Assembly (NCBI RefSeq): GCF_011089895.1
Contig: NZ_JAANAT010000002.1
Location: 496,001 to 560,000, forward strand
DNA: 64,000 nucleotides
From: Mucilaginibacter inviolabilis
GTDB taxonomy: Bacteria > Bacteroidota > Bacteroidia > Sphingobacteriales > Sphingobacteriaceae
Reading direction: 5' to 3'
The notes beneath the pieces were generated by a model, which saw nothing but the letters and a program-made list of their open reading frames with translations, was not told the origin of the DNA and did no database searches. Both the position numbers and the translations under genes were made by a program. Shown here piece after piece: positions 33,113-42,167 of the stretch (position 1 is the stretch's first letter; every line of letters begins with the position of its first letter).

Positions 33113-34069
33113 TTAATAAATAGTTACATTGTTTCCGGTTATCTTATAATGAAGGCCTATCGCAAACTCCAGGCTGTTGAGTACACTTTTTATATCAGGA
33201 TTATTAAACCGCCCGGTATAACGCTCATTTTTTAACAGGTTGTTGTTAATAAGCACCTTCACGTTATACCAGCGTTCCAGAGTTGAAGCTATGTCGCTCA
33301 ACTTTAGATCTTTAAATTGCAATTGATTATTACGCCAGCTATAATAAGCAGCGGCATATACCGATTGCTGCTTTAATGACTGATCAGTATCATATACACC
33401 CTGCTGGTTAGCTGTGAGAATTAAAAAACTTTTCTTAGTTTTTGGTGAAAACATGACTCTTCCTTCTTCAACCACCACATCGGTTTTATTTTCTTCGGGA
33501 TAAGCCCTTAGGTTAAAATGGGTGCCTAAAACCCTTACAATCACCTGTTTGCTATTGATAGAAAAAGGACGTTTCTTGTCCTTAGCTACAGTAAAAAAAG
33601 CTTCGCCTTCAAATTCAACCACTCTTGATGTATCGGTAAATTTTTCTGGATACCGTAGCTTGCTATCTGAGTTGAGCTGAATAATTGTTCCGTCGGGCAA
33701 GGTGCAGGTAGCTTTTTTTCCTTTAGGAACATTTACTTCGTGATAGCTAATGAGGTTATTATCTTTTTCCTGATGTTTTTTGGCAGGGTGATAAATGTAA
33801 AACGAAAAGCCTGTGATTAAAACAATACTTGCGGCTACTTTGAGCAACCAGGTCCGGTTTGTTTTTCGGGGTTCATCCTCAATAAATATTCTGCTTGATA
33901 GTTCTGTCCATGTTTTATCCTCTATTCCTTGTATATCTACAGGTGGAGAAATGGTGAAATCACTTTCTGCTATATTTTGCAGCCATTGTTTAATTGCAAA
34001 CTGTTCGTCAGTGCTGCATTTGCCCTGATGGTACCGTTCTAATAATTCCTGCGTTATTTCTATTTTCAT
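33113..34069 (-). CDS. FecR family anti-sigma factor
   Basis: A 318-aa inner-membrane protein. The cytoplasmic N-terminal part (about 1-75) binds the sigma factor, one membrane segment lies at about 83-101 ('WLLKVAASIVLITGFSFYIY'), then the periplasmic FecR domain (about 115-210, 'VNVPKGKKATCTLPDGTIIQ', 'VVEFEGEAFFTVAKDKKRPF') and a C-terminal STN-like DUF4974 domain (about 245-318, 'LQFKDLKLSDIASTLERWYN'). It relays receptor occupancy to the ECF sigma factor at 34420. Confidence 0.92.
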   Translation of the reverse strand: MKIEITQELLERYHQGKCSTDEQFAIKQWLQNIAESDFTISPPVDIQGIEDKTWTELSSRIFIEDEPRKTNRTWLLKVAASIVLITGFSFYIYHPAKKHQEKDNNLISYHEVNVPKGKKATCTLPDGTIIQLNSDSKLRYPEKFTDTSRVVEFEGEAFFTVAKDKKRPFSINSKQVIVRVLGTHFNLRAYPEENKTDVVVEEGRVMFSPKTKKSFLILTANQQGVYDTDQSLKQQSVYAAAYYSWRNNQLQFKDLKLSDIASTLERWYNVKVLINNNLLKNERYTGRFNNPDIKSVLNSLEFAIGLHYKITGNNVTIY

Positions 34070-34234
34070 TTAATTAAATGCAAGCTACGTGTTGCATTCA
34101 GTAACATAGCCGATTAAATCGCTATTTTTCCTAAGACTAATTCTAAATAATATTTAAATCGCAGATAATCAGTTGGAAAAAATCAGCAGTGAGGAAAATG
34201 GATAATAAGTTTAAGGGTTTAGCCTGCGGTTTAT

Positions 34235-34437
34235 TTAGTCAACAGCTAAATTCAATGTCCCCTTGGGGGCTCTCGCAGAGGACCCTGAGGCTCTTCGCCA
34301 TGCGCGTTAAACATCGTCGAATGCGGGTTGTGTGAATCTGATGCCTCAGGGTCCTCTGCAAAGGACCCCGAGGGAGCGGGATAGAATTTGGACAGTTAAA
34401 TATTCCGGCTGTGACTGAGTTAGTCAACAGCTAAATT
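34235..34437. repeat. Hairpin element flanked by an 18-bp direct repeat at the end of the sigma-factor gene
   Basis: TTAGTCAACAGCTAAATT occurs at 34235-34252 and again at 34420-34437; the second copy is the last codons of the sigma gene. Between them are 17-bp perfect inverted arms (34275-34291 and 34343-34359) with further imperfect pairing outward (CCCTTGGGGG against CCCCGAGGG). This looks like a small non-coding mobile hairpin that duplicated its target, or a tandem duplication that trapped the hairpin. Confidence 0.65.
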
Positions 34438-34956
34438 ATCCCGGAGAAAATTCAATGCTTTATAGAGGTGATATTCAACGGTTTTTTCTGATATAAGCAA
34501 AGCCGAAGCAATGGATTTTTTATCTAATCCTTGCTGCTGGCTTAAACGGTAAACCTCCTGAGATTTATAGGGGAGTCTGTTAATGAGGCGATTGATAGTT
34601 TTATATAGCTCGTTATAGTTCAGTGTGTCTTCGGTATAAGTTCCTTCTGTCGACTGATTTTGAATAACATTTTGCAGGTGCTTTTGCCGGTTTGATGTGG
34701 TACGGCAATATTCAAATACCTCGAGCTTAGCCGATCTGAAAATGTATTGTTCAATGGATACATTGATCTGCAGTGAGTTTCTGCGTTTCCATAATGATTC
34801 AAATATGTCCTGAGAAAGTTCTGCAGCAATGTCTTCATCTCTCAAAGTATGATAACAAATAGCAAAAACTTTTTTCCAATACGTCCTGTAAAGTTGCTGA
34901 AAAGATTGCTCAGTTAAGTGAAAAACTACTTGGGGGTATTTGTTATTGCCTGACAC
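34420..34956 (-). CDS. ECF RNA polymerase sigma factor (FecI-like)
   Basis: A 178-aa sigma-70 factor with region 2 (about 14-85, 'FQQLYRTYWKKVFAICYHTL', 'DIAAELSQDIFESLWKRRNS') and region 4 (about 120-172, 'LPYKSQEVYRLSQQQGLDKK', 'SEKTVEYHLYKALNFLR'). It belongs to the Bacteroidota FecI-like group that pairs with FecR and a TonB receptor. A near-palindrome upstream (34990-35006) is a candidate iron-dependent operator. The gene end coincides with a hairpin element. Confidence 0.9.
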   Translation of the reverse strand: MSGNNKYPQVVFHLTEQSFQQLYRTYWKKVFAICYHTLRDEDIAAELSQDIFESLWKRRNSLQINVSIEQYIFRSAKLEVFEYCRTTSNRQKHLQNVIQNQSTEGTYTEDTLNYNELYKTINRLINRLPYKSQEVYRLSQQQGLDKKSIASALLISEKTVEYHLYKALNFLRDNLAVD

Positions 34957-34989
34957 TGGACGCTAATTTTGGACAAATATAGATAACTA

Positions 34990-35006
34990 TTTAGAATGAT
35001 TATAAA
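34990..35006 (-). promoter_or_regulatory. Candidate Fur-like operator upstream of the sigma gene
   Basis: TTTAGAAT-G-ATTATAAA is a 17-bp near-perfect palindrome (one mismatched pair) in the 8-1-8 pattern of Fur-type sites, 34 nt upstream of the sigma-factor ATG. Iron repression of the regulator of a siderophore locus would be expected; binding is not proven. Confidence 0.4.
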
Positions 35007-35101
35007 TAAAAGTGATTAAATATGATATTAGATTGAAAATTTAGCTTTATTAAGCTCCGTTAGCACATCCCATTTCAAATAATATCGAATATTTAACCCT
35101 G

Positions 35102-35125
35102 AGTGGGTTTACATGTAAACCCACT
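35102..35125. promoter_or_regulatory. 24-bp perfect palindrome upstream of katG
   Basis: AGTGGGTTTACA is followed directly by its reverse complement TGTAAACCCACT. A half copy, CATGTAAACCCACT, recurs at about 35200-35213. The pair lies 160-270 nt before the katG ATG in the 416-nt gap that otherwise holds only AT-rich sequence. It is a candidate operator for katG or for the divergent sigma gene. Confidence 0.5.
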
Positions 35126-35372
35126 ATATGAATGGAAAATGAATTTAATTTATTGATTATCAGTAAAATAAATCAATATTAACCATAAATTGTGTAAACC
35201 ATGTAAACCCACTTTTGTAACAAAATGAGCCTCCTGTTTTGGGATTATGCTTAAAATCTTAATCAATTTTAACTATTGGATATAGAATTAATCGATTGTG
35301 ATTGTGTTCTTTAATGTCCTAATTTTATATCACTGTACAATCAGTAAGTCTTCAATACATAAACTTATAAAT

Positions 35373-37631
35373 ATGGAAAGCGAATCAAATGACATCAGTA
35401 AATGTCCGTTTCATAACGGTAGTATGAAAAACAATGCTGGCGGTGGCGGTACCCGGAATCACAATTGGTGGCCCAACCAGTTAAAGTTGAATATCCTGCG
35501 CCAAAACTCATCTCTATCAAACCCTATGGATGATGATTTTAACTATGCCGAAGCTTTTAAAAGCCTCGACCTGGAAGCTGTGAAAAAAGATCTTCATGCC
35601 CTCATGACTGATTCGCAGGACTGGTGGCCGGCAGACTTTGGTCACTACGGCGGTTTGTTTATTCGTATGGCATGGCACAGCGCCGGAACCTACCGCGTAG
35701 GTGATGGGCGCGGAGGAGCAGGTGCCGGATTGCAACGTTTTGCACCATTGAACAGCTGGCCAGACAATGTAAGCCTTGATAAAGCCCGCAGACTGCTTTG
35801 GCCTATCAAACAAAAATATGGTCGTAAAATTTCATGGGCGGATCTGATGATCCTTACCGGTAATATAGCATTGGAATCAATGGGATTTAAGACCTTTGGT
35901 TTTGCCGGAGGACGTGAAGACCTATGGGAAGCGGATGAGTCTGTATATTGGGGTTCTGAAACTACCTGGCTGGGCGGCGATTTGCGCTATGCGCATGGCT
36001 CACCAGGGGTGCAGGAGGGGCATGGTGTATTGGTATCAGACGATGATGCCGATGGCGATATTCACTCTCGCAACCTCGAAAAACCGCTTGCAGCAGTGCA
36101 AATGGGTTTAATTTATGTAAACCCTGAAGGGCCGGATGGTAATCCGGATCCTGTTGCCGCAGCTAAAGATATCCGTGATACATTTGGTCGTATGGCCATG
36201 AACGATGAAGAAACGGTGGCATTAATAGCCGGCGGTCACAGTTTTGGCAAAACCCATGGTGCAGCATCTGCCGATAACGTGGGTAAAGAGCCCGAAGCTG
36301 CGGGTATCGAAGCTCAAGGTTTTGGCTGGAGCAACAGCTATGGTTCGGGTAAAGGTGCTGATGCAATTACCAGTGGACTGGAAGTAATATGGACAAAAAC
36401 ACCAACCCAATGGAGCAATGACTTTTTCGAAAATCTGTTTGGGTTTGAATGGCAACTGACAAAAAGCCCGGCTGGTGCACATCAATGGGTAGCTAAAGAT
36501 GCAGAAGCTACTATCCCTGATGCCTATGACAACTCCAAAAAGCATAAACCAGCCATGCTTACTACTGATCTGGCTTTAAGATTTGACCCTGCTTACGAAA
36601 AAATATCAAGGCGCTTTCTGGAAAACCCGGATCAGTTTGCCGATGCTTTTGCACGTGCCTGGTATAAACTAACACACCGCGATATGGGCCCTCGCGAGCG
36701 TTACCTGGGTCCGGATGTACCGCAGGAAGAACTGCTTTGGCAGGATCCTATCCCTGCGGTTGACCATGCCCTGGTAACCGAAAGTGATGTCGCTGATTTA
36801 AAAGCAAAAATATTAGCATCAGGCCTAAGCATAGCAGAGTTGGTTTCTACCGCATGGGCTTCTGCTTCTACTTTCCGTGGTTCTGATAAACGTGGTGGCG
36901 CCAACGGTGCACGTATCCGCCTGGCACCTCAAAAATACTGGCAGGTGAACAACCCGTCACAATTACAACATGTATTAGGCATATTGGAAGAGATTCAAAA
37001 AGAGTTTAATGCGGGCGGTAAAAAAGTATCGCTGGCCGATCTGATTGTACTGGCTGGTAATGCAGGCGTTGAGAAAGCGGCTAAAGATGGAGGTCATGAT
37101 ATTACCGTTCCATTTAAACCTGGTCGTGCGGACGCCTCTCAGGAACAAACCGATGTAGAATCATTTGGTTACCTGGAACCTGCTGCCGATGGCTTCCGCA
37201 ATTACCGCAAAACCAAGGCGCCGGTATCTACAGAAGAATTACTGATAGATAAAGCGCATCTGCTTACATTGACTGCGCCTGAGCTAACCGTATTGTTAGG
37301 TGGTTTGCGGGCACTGAACATCAATTTTGATGGTTCTAAACATGGTGTTTTCACCTCACGCCCGGGAGTGCTTACCAACGATTTCTTTGTAAATCTGTTG
37401 GATATGAATACGTCATGGAAAGCAGTATCAAATGACAAGGAGCTTTATGAAGGTATCGATCGTACTACAGGTGCAGTAAAATGGACTGGTACCCGTGCAG
37501 ATCTTGTGTTAGGGTCTAACTCAGAGCTGAGGGCTGTTGCCGAACTATATGGAAGCACCGATGCTCAGGACAAGTTTGTAAAGGACTTTGTAAAGGCTTG
37601 GGATAAAGTGATGAATCTGGACCGGTTTTAA
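35373..37631 (+). CDS. katG: Catalase-peroxidase
   Basis: The start is set at ATG 35373 ('MESESNDISKCPFHNGSM'), the normal KatG N-terminus; the in-frame ATG at 35298 adds 25 hydrophobic, untypical residues. The 752-aa product has both halves of the duplicated class I peroxidase fold. The distal site has R98-W101-H102 ('RMAWHSAGTYR') and the proximal haem ligand is His289 ('GGHSFGKTHG'); the covalent Met-Tyr-Trp adduct partners Trp101 and Tyr in 'IYVNPEGPDG' are present. It removes H2O2 by catalase and peroxidase cycles. A terminator follows. Confidence 0.97.
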   Translation: MESESNDISKCPFHNGSMKNNAGGGGTRNHNWWPNQLKLNILRQNSSLSNPMDDDFNYAEAFKSLDLEAVKKDLHALMTDSQDWWPADFGHYGGLFIRMAWHSAGTYRVGDGRGGAGAGLQRFAPLNSWPDNVSLDKARRLLWPIKQKYGRKISWADLMILTGNIALESMGFKTFGFAGGREDLWEADESVYWGSETTWLGGDLRYAHGSPGVQEGHGVLVSDDDADGDIHSRNLEKPLAAVQMGLIYVNPEGPDGNPDPVAAAKDIRDTFGRMAMNDEETVALIAGGHSFGKTHGAASADNVGKEPEAAGIEAQGFGWSNSYGSGKGADAITSGLEVIWTKTPTQWSNDFFENLFGFEWQLTKSPAGAHQWVAKDAEATIPDAYDNSKKHKPAMLTTDLALRFDPAYEKISRRFLENPDQFADAFARAWYKLTHRDMGPRERYLGPDVPQEELLWQDPIPAVDHALVTESDVADLKAKILASGLSIAELVSTAWASASTFRGSDKRGGANGARIRLAPQKYWQVNNPSQLQHVLGILEEIQKEFNAGGKKVSLADLIVLAGNAGVEKAAKDGGHDITVPFKPGRADASQEQTDVESFGYLEPAADGFRNYRKTKAPVSTEELLIDKAHLLTLTAPELTVLLGGLRALNINFDGSKHGVFTSRPGVLTNDFFVNLLDMNTSWKAVSNDKELYEGIDRTTGAVKWTGTRADLVLGSNSELRAVAELYGSTDAQDKFVKDFVKAWDKVMNLDRF

Positions 37632-37721
37632 ATAGGTTTGTTCGTCAACCATTTATCACCTTCCATTTTTCTTTTGATCCATTAATGGATCAGATACATG
37701 AATAAGGATTACCTGATAAAT

Positions 37722-37753
37722 AAAAAAGGCACCCATAACAAAGTGCCTTTTTT
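37722..37753 (+). terminator. Rho-independent terminator after katG
   Basis: AAAAAAGGCAC (37722-37732) pairs with GTGCCTTTTTT (37743-37753) around a 10-nt loop. It lies 91 nt after the katG stop. The rest of the 37632-38069 gap is AT-rich; no gene was found, and a TTGACA / TATATTT pair near 37955-37980 may be the promoter of the exporter. Confidence 0.85.
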
Positions 37754-38069
37754 ATTTGGAAAATATCTGATTTAAATAGCTTTATTTTTATCTCTGAAAA
37801 AATAAAGTTTCATTAAAAAATAGTAATATTACCTAAACAGCGTCACAATAATAAATTTAAATTCCCTTGTACAATATTTAATACTTCGCTGCTTTTTTGA
37901 AGGATATAACTATTTTTATAAGCTAGAATATTATTTTTAAGTAACAAAATACTGGATTGACATAAAGCTTTGTATATTTTTAGTTTTATTGATTCTGGCA
38001 TAACCTGAATTGGCAGTGGTTTATTTATGAGTTGCCTAAGAGATCACAAACTGTTTTAACAATTTTAAC

Positions 38070-40247
38070 ATGTCTTTCCCCATTTATAAACAACCTGATC
38101 AAATGGACTGCGGCCCAACCTGCCTGCGGATGATCGCTAAATATTATGGAAGAAATTTTAAACTTCAAACCCTGAGGAGGTTTTGCGAGATCAACAAAGA
38201 GGGTGTGTCTTTACTGGGAATCAGCGACGCGTCAGAAAAAATTGGCTTCAGGTCAATTGGAGTTAAATTGAACGCAGAACAATTAAAAGAAGCAGAGCTA
38301 CCTTGTATTTTACACTGGCGGCAGAATCATTTTGTGGTACTGTACAAGATAAAAAAACACAAATACTATTTAGCCGATCCGGCAGCCGGTTTAATAACTC
38401 TTAGTGAAGAAGATTTTAAACGCAATTGGCAAAGTGACACAGAAAGCATGGAGGGAATCGCCCTTTTACTTTCGCCCACTCCACAATTTTATGAGCAGGA
38501 AGATGAAAGAGGCAGTGAAGTTCGCTGGTCGTTCCTGCTGCGGTATCTCATCACTTATCGGCAACTGGTAATACAACTGTTATTTGGTCTGGGTATTGGA
38601 AGTTTATTGCAGCTTGTTACTCCTTTTTTAACCCAATCCATAGTTGATATAGGGATCAATACCCGCAACCTCAATTTCATTTATATTATACTTTTTGCGC
38701 AAACGGCACTTATCATAGGCCGGGTTAGTGTTGATTTTATACGGTCATGGATACTGTTGCATATCAGCACCCGGGTTAACGTTTCTATCCTCACTGATTT
38801 CCTGATCAAACTAATGAAACTGCCTATGAGTTTTTTTGATACCAAAATGACGGGTGATATCCTGCAGCGCATGAGCGACCAAAAACGAATTGAAAGTTTC
38901 TTAACCGGTTCCACATTAAGTACGCTGTTCTCCATGTTCAACCTATTGGTTTTTTCGATAGTATTGGCTTATTACAATGCAACGATATTTTTTGTATTCG
39001 CGGTCAGCAGTGGCCTGTATACCGCATGGATTGTGATTTTTTTAAAACGACGCAGGGCGCTTAATTACAAAAGTTTTGAAATTTCTGCCAAAAATCAAAG
39101 TAGCATTGTGCAGCTGATAAGCGGTATGCAGGAAATTAAGCTGAATAACTGTGAGCAGCAGAAACGCTGGGAATGGGAACATATCCAGGCCAGGTTATTT
39201 AAATTCAGTGTAAAAACACTGGCACTTAATCAATATCAGCAAGGTGGAGCAACTTTTATTAACGAAGGCAAAAATATACTGATCACTTTTTTAAGCGCGC
39301 AGGCGGTGATTAACGGAAACCTTACGCTTGGGGCTATGGTTGCTGTGCAATACATTGTTGGTCAGCTAAGCAGTCCCATTGAGCAATTGCTGGGTTTTAT
39401 TCAAGGATTCCAGGATGCCAAGATCAGTTTGGAACGTTTGAACGAAATTCACCAGATGGAGGATGAGGAACCTGTAGATAAGGAATGGAGCCATAACCTA
39501 CCCGAAAACAAAAGCCTATCCATCAGTAATCTTACTTTCCGTTATCCGGGTGCCGGAAATGAGCCGGTGTTGGAAAATATAAATATGGTTATTCCCCAGG
39601 GTAAAACCACAGCTATAGTGGGGATGAGTGGGAGTGGGAAAACAACTATCTTAAAACTGCTTTTACGTTTTTATGAACCTCAAAACGGAGATATAAAAGT
39701 TGGTGGTCAACAGATTGGTAATATTGCTTTTAAAACATGGCGCAGTGGTTGTGGTGTAGTGATGCAGGATGGTTTTATCTTTTCAGATACGATAGAACGT
39801 AACATTGCCGTAGGCGACGACTACCCGGATAAAGCTAAACTGAGGCATGCTATAGAGATAGCCAATATTCAGGATTTTATTGATGGTCTTCCTTTGGGGC
39901 TGAATACCAAAATAGGTTCGGAAGGAAATGGGATTAGCCAGGGGCAACGTCAGCGGATGCTGATTGCACGTGCTGTTTATAAAGATCCGCACTATATATT
40001 TTTTGACGAGGCCACTAATGCATTAGATTCCAATAATGAAAGAGTGATCATGGATAATCTGCATCAATTTTTTGAAGGGCGTACCGTTATCATTGTAGCG
40101 CACAGGCTAAGCACGGTAAGTAATGCCGATAATATTATTGTGTTGGATAAAGGACGTATCATTGAGCAAGGGACACATCATGCACTCACTGCGCTTAAAG
40201 GCGATTATTACAGGTTAGTTAAAAATCAACTGGAATTGGGGACTTAG
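38070..40247 (+). CDS. Peptidase C39-containing ABC exporter (1)
   Basis: A 725-aa bifunctional exporter. Residues 1-130 are a C39 peptidase with Cys14 ('QMDCGPTCLRMIAKYYG'), His in 'HWRQNHFVVLYK' and Asp in 'LADPAAG'. Six membrane helices cover about 165-440. The ATPase domain (about 480-725) has Walker A 'GMSGSGKTT', signature 'GISQGQRQRM' (Gln instead of Gly in the usual SGGQ) and Walker B 'YIFFDEAT'. Such proteins cut leader peptides after GG and export the product. A HlyD adaptor follows after 69 nt. Candidate substrate: the GG-leader peptide at 48057. Confidence 0.92.
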   Translation: MSFPIYKQPDQMDCGPTCLRMIAKYYGRNFKLQTLRRFCEINKEGVSLLGISDASEKIGFRSIGVKLNAEQLKEAELPCILHWRQNHFVVLYKIKKHKYYLADPAAGLITLSEEDFKRNWQSDTESMEGIALLLSPTPQFYEQEDERGSEVRWSFLLRYLITYRQLVIQLLFGLGIGSLLQLVTPFLTQSIVDIGINTRNLNFIYIILFAQTALIIGRVSVDFIRSWILLHISTRVNVSILTDFLIKLMKLPMSFFDTKMTGDILQRMSDQKRIESFLTGSTLSTLFSMFNLLVFSIVLAYYNATIFFVFAVSSGLYTAWIVIFLKRRRALNYKSFEISAKNQSSIVQLISGMQEIKLNNCEQQKRWEWEHIQARLFKFSVKTLALNQYQQGGATFINEGKNILITFLSAQAVINGNLTLGAMVAVQYIVGQLSSPIEQLLGFIQGFQDAKISLERLNEIHQMEDEEPVDKEWSHNLPENKSLSISNLTFRYPGAGNEPVLENINMVIPQGKTTAIVGMSGSGKTTILKLLLRFYEPQNGDIKVGGQQIGNIAFKTWRSGCGVVMQDGFIFSDTIERNIAVGDDYPDKAKLRHAIEIANIQDFIDGLPLGLNTKIGSEGNGISQGQRQRMLIARAVYKDPHYIFFDEATNALDSNNERVIMDNLHQFFEGRTVIIVAHRLSTVSNADNIIVLDKGRIIEQGTHHALTALKGDYYRLVKNQLELGT

Positions 40248-40316
40248 AAACCCGGATTTAGTGATATTGGGGACTGAGGGAATAAATTAAACTAACGCCA
40301 TAATACAAATTCAAAT

Positions 40317-41618
40317 ATGCCAACTACCTACGTAAATAACAATGACCAGGTCAGACATACGGATGATATGCAGGATATTATTACCACGGTACCATCCTGG
40401 ATATTACGCTGGGGTATCACCCTGTTTTTTGGCATCCTGGTACTGATGGTTTCTCTCTCCGCATTGATAAGATATCCTGACATTGTTAATGCGCAGCTTA
40501 AAATAGAGTCACCCAATTCTCCCAAACCGGTGGTCTCTAAAGTATCAGGTAAACTGATCAAATTACTGGTAAAAGAAAATGCCAACGTAGTTGCCGGGCA
40601 GGCATTAGCCTATATGGAAAGTACAGGCGATCATGATAAAATCAGAAACCTGGTGACGGGTTTAAAGCAATTGCAAACACAGGTGTTGCAAAGTAAACCG
40701 GTTAGTCCGCTACTTTTCTCAGAATCTGATAATATGCAGTTAGGCGAACTGCAATCGGCTTATCAAACCTTTTACCAGGAATATTTGAATTATAAATCGG
40801 CAATTAATGATGGATTTTATTTAAAGAAGAAAACATTTTTGCAAAATGACCTGATGGCTCTTACCCAACAAGCCCAACAGCTTAATCAGCAGAAACAAAT
40901 CCAACAGCGTAGTTTTGTGATAGCTGATGATGATTATCAAATGCATAAAAAGCTGGAAAAAGAGAAGGTAGAGACCCCTGCAGAACTCAGGCAACAGGAA
41001 AGTAAATACCTGGCCCAAAAAGAGCCTTTGGTACAAACCGAGTCCGCTCTGATCACTGCTAATAATAATTATGCGGGAAAACAAAAAGAGATATTAGAGC
41101 TGGAGAATCAGATCAGAGAGGAAAAAGCCAAATTCCTGCAGGCGCTCAACAGCCTGATCAGTCAAGCCGAAGATTGGAAAAGCAAGTATATTTTAACAGC
41201 AGCTCAATCAGGCAAACTTTCGTATGCCGGTATTATACAGGAAAACCAGGTACTCAGCATTGGCCAGGAAGTATTTAATATAAACCCGGGTAACGAGGCA
41301 TTTTTTGGCCAAATGGCTATTCCTCAGGATAATATGGGTAAGATCAAAGAAGGGCAGGAGGTATTGGTAAAATTGAAAAGCTACCCGTTTGAAGAATATG
41401 GTATAATCAGGGGGCGAATCAGTTATATTGCAGATGTTCCTTACAAAGATAGTGTTTTTGTTTCCAGAGTTGATTTTAAAGTAAGAAGCGCATCAGACAT
41501 GAAAAAGCCTATCCATCTGAAACAGGGAATGACAGCTAATGCAGAAATCATCACGCAGGACGCTACCATACTGCAACGCTTAGGCAGGAGTGTTACAAAA
41601 TTAATCAATAGACATTGA
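40317..41618 (+). CDS. HlyD family secretion adaptor protein
   Basis: A 433-aa periplasmic adaptor. One membrane segment (about 33-55, 'GITLFFGILVLMVSLSALIR') is followed by a biotinyl-lipoyl type half ('GKLIKLLVKENANVVAGQAL'), a long Gln-rich coiled-coil hairpin (about 165-285) and a beta-barrel region ending 'KQGMTANAEIITQDATILQR'. It bridges the inner-membrane ABC exporter to an outer-membrane channel. It is the only adaptor in the window, so it may also serve the second exporter at 51068. Confidence 0.88.
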   Translation: MPTTYVNNNDQVRHTDDMQDIITTVPSWILRWGITLFFGILVLMVSLSALIRYPDIVNAQLKIESPNSPKPVVSKVSGKLIKLLVKENANVVAGQALAYMESTGDHDKIRNLVTGLKQLQTQVLQSKPVSPLLFSESDNMQLGELQSAYQTFYQEYLNYKSAINDGFYLKKKTFLQNDLMALTQQAQQLNQQKQIQQRSFVIADDDYQMHKKLEKEKVETPAELRQQESKYLAQKEPLVQTESALITANNNYAGKQKEILELENQIREEKAKFLQALNSLISQAEDWKSKYILTAAQSGKLSYAGIIQENQVLSIGQEVFNINPGNEAFFGQMAIPQDNMGKIKEGQEVLVKLKSYPFEEYGIIRGRISYIADVPYKDSVFVSRVDFKVRSASDMKKPIHLKQGMTANAEIITQDATILQRLGRSVTKLINRH

Positions 41619-41707
41619 TGCTATGCTGAACTTTCTGTGAAGATAAGAAGGGGTTGCAGATAGCCGCAAAGTTTAGAATATTTTAATTACGTGTAATTGT
41701 AATAAGT

Positions 41708-41737
41708 AACAAAACCCGAATATGATCGGGTTTTGTT
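41708..41737. terminator. Bidirectional terminator beside the tRNA-Ser fragment
   Basis: AACAAAACCCGA (41708-41719) and TCGGGTTTTGTT (41726-41737) make a 12-bp perfect stem with a 6-nt loop and T-rich flanks on both sides. It lies just downstream (on the minus strand) of the tRNA-like fragment, as a natural tRNA terminator would, and 89 nt after the HlyD stop. Confidence 0.85.
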
Positions 41738-41746
41738 TTATCTCGC

Positions 41747-41767
41747 GGGAGAGGGAGGGATTCGAAC
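41747..41767 (-). other. tRNA-Ser 3'-end fragment (putative attachment site)
   Basis: On the minus strand GTTCGAATCCCTC is a T-loop with its 3' stem, followed by CCTCTCC, the acceptor strand expected to pair with GGAGAGG of tRNA-Ser. The 5' T-stem and the rest of the tRNA are missing (the sequence before the T-loop is AAAA). Only the 3' end and the following terminator remain, as left behind by island integration into a tRNA gene. 41768-42167 holds decayed coding-like pieces on the plus strand but no intact gene. Confidence 0.65.
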
Positions 41768-42167
41768 TTTTGCTTATAACCGTTACTAAAAAATTTTATG
41801 AATAGAAGGACGTAACTCCCGGCAACTTTGAGGAGCTGTTGGCCTGTTTCATAGAGGTTGTTTACAATCATCATGACATCAGTGCATCTATTATCACAGT
41901 TGATGAATTATACTGCGGGTAATAGCGGCTTTATGGAATAAGTTAAGCTCTCTGGAATATATCGGGCATCGCAAAGAGAACATTGTTGTAGCCTAACAAT
42001 AAGTGATACAAACCGTACAGGCCAAACGCACTTGGACACTGCTTGATTAAAGCTGTCGTTGGCATGGGTACTTAACGCTTGTAAGCCCGAAGATCAGGTG
42101 GGCATTTCAAATGTGATCACTTACGATCAACCCTACCAGCAAACACTGGTTGCTGAAGGCGTCCCTA

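Noticed and set aside
34239..34427. A 62-codon minus-strand frame between FecR and sigma genes
   Set aside because: It is made of the hairpin element and its flanking repeat; composition is not protein-like.
35298..35372. 25-residue N-terminal extension of KatG that could be read as a signal peptide
   Set aside because: The usual KatG N-terminus begins at 35373 and the extension is not a good signal sequence.
37692..37760. Short plus-strand frame after katG (MNKDYLINKKG...), considered as a peptide precursor for exporter 1
   Set aside because: Most of it is the katG terminator hairpin.
40821..41084. Antisense frame over the HlyD coiled coil
   Set aside because: It arises from the repetitive Gln/Leu codons of the coiled coil.
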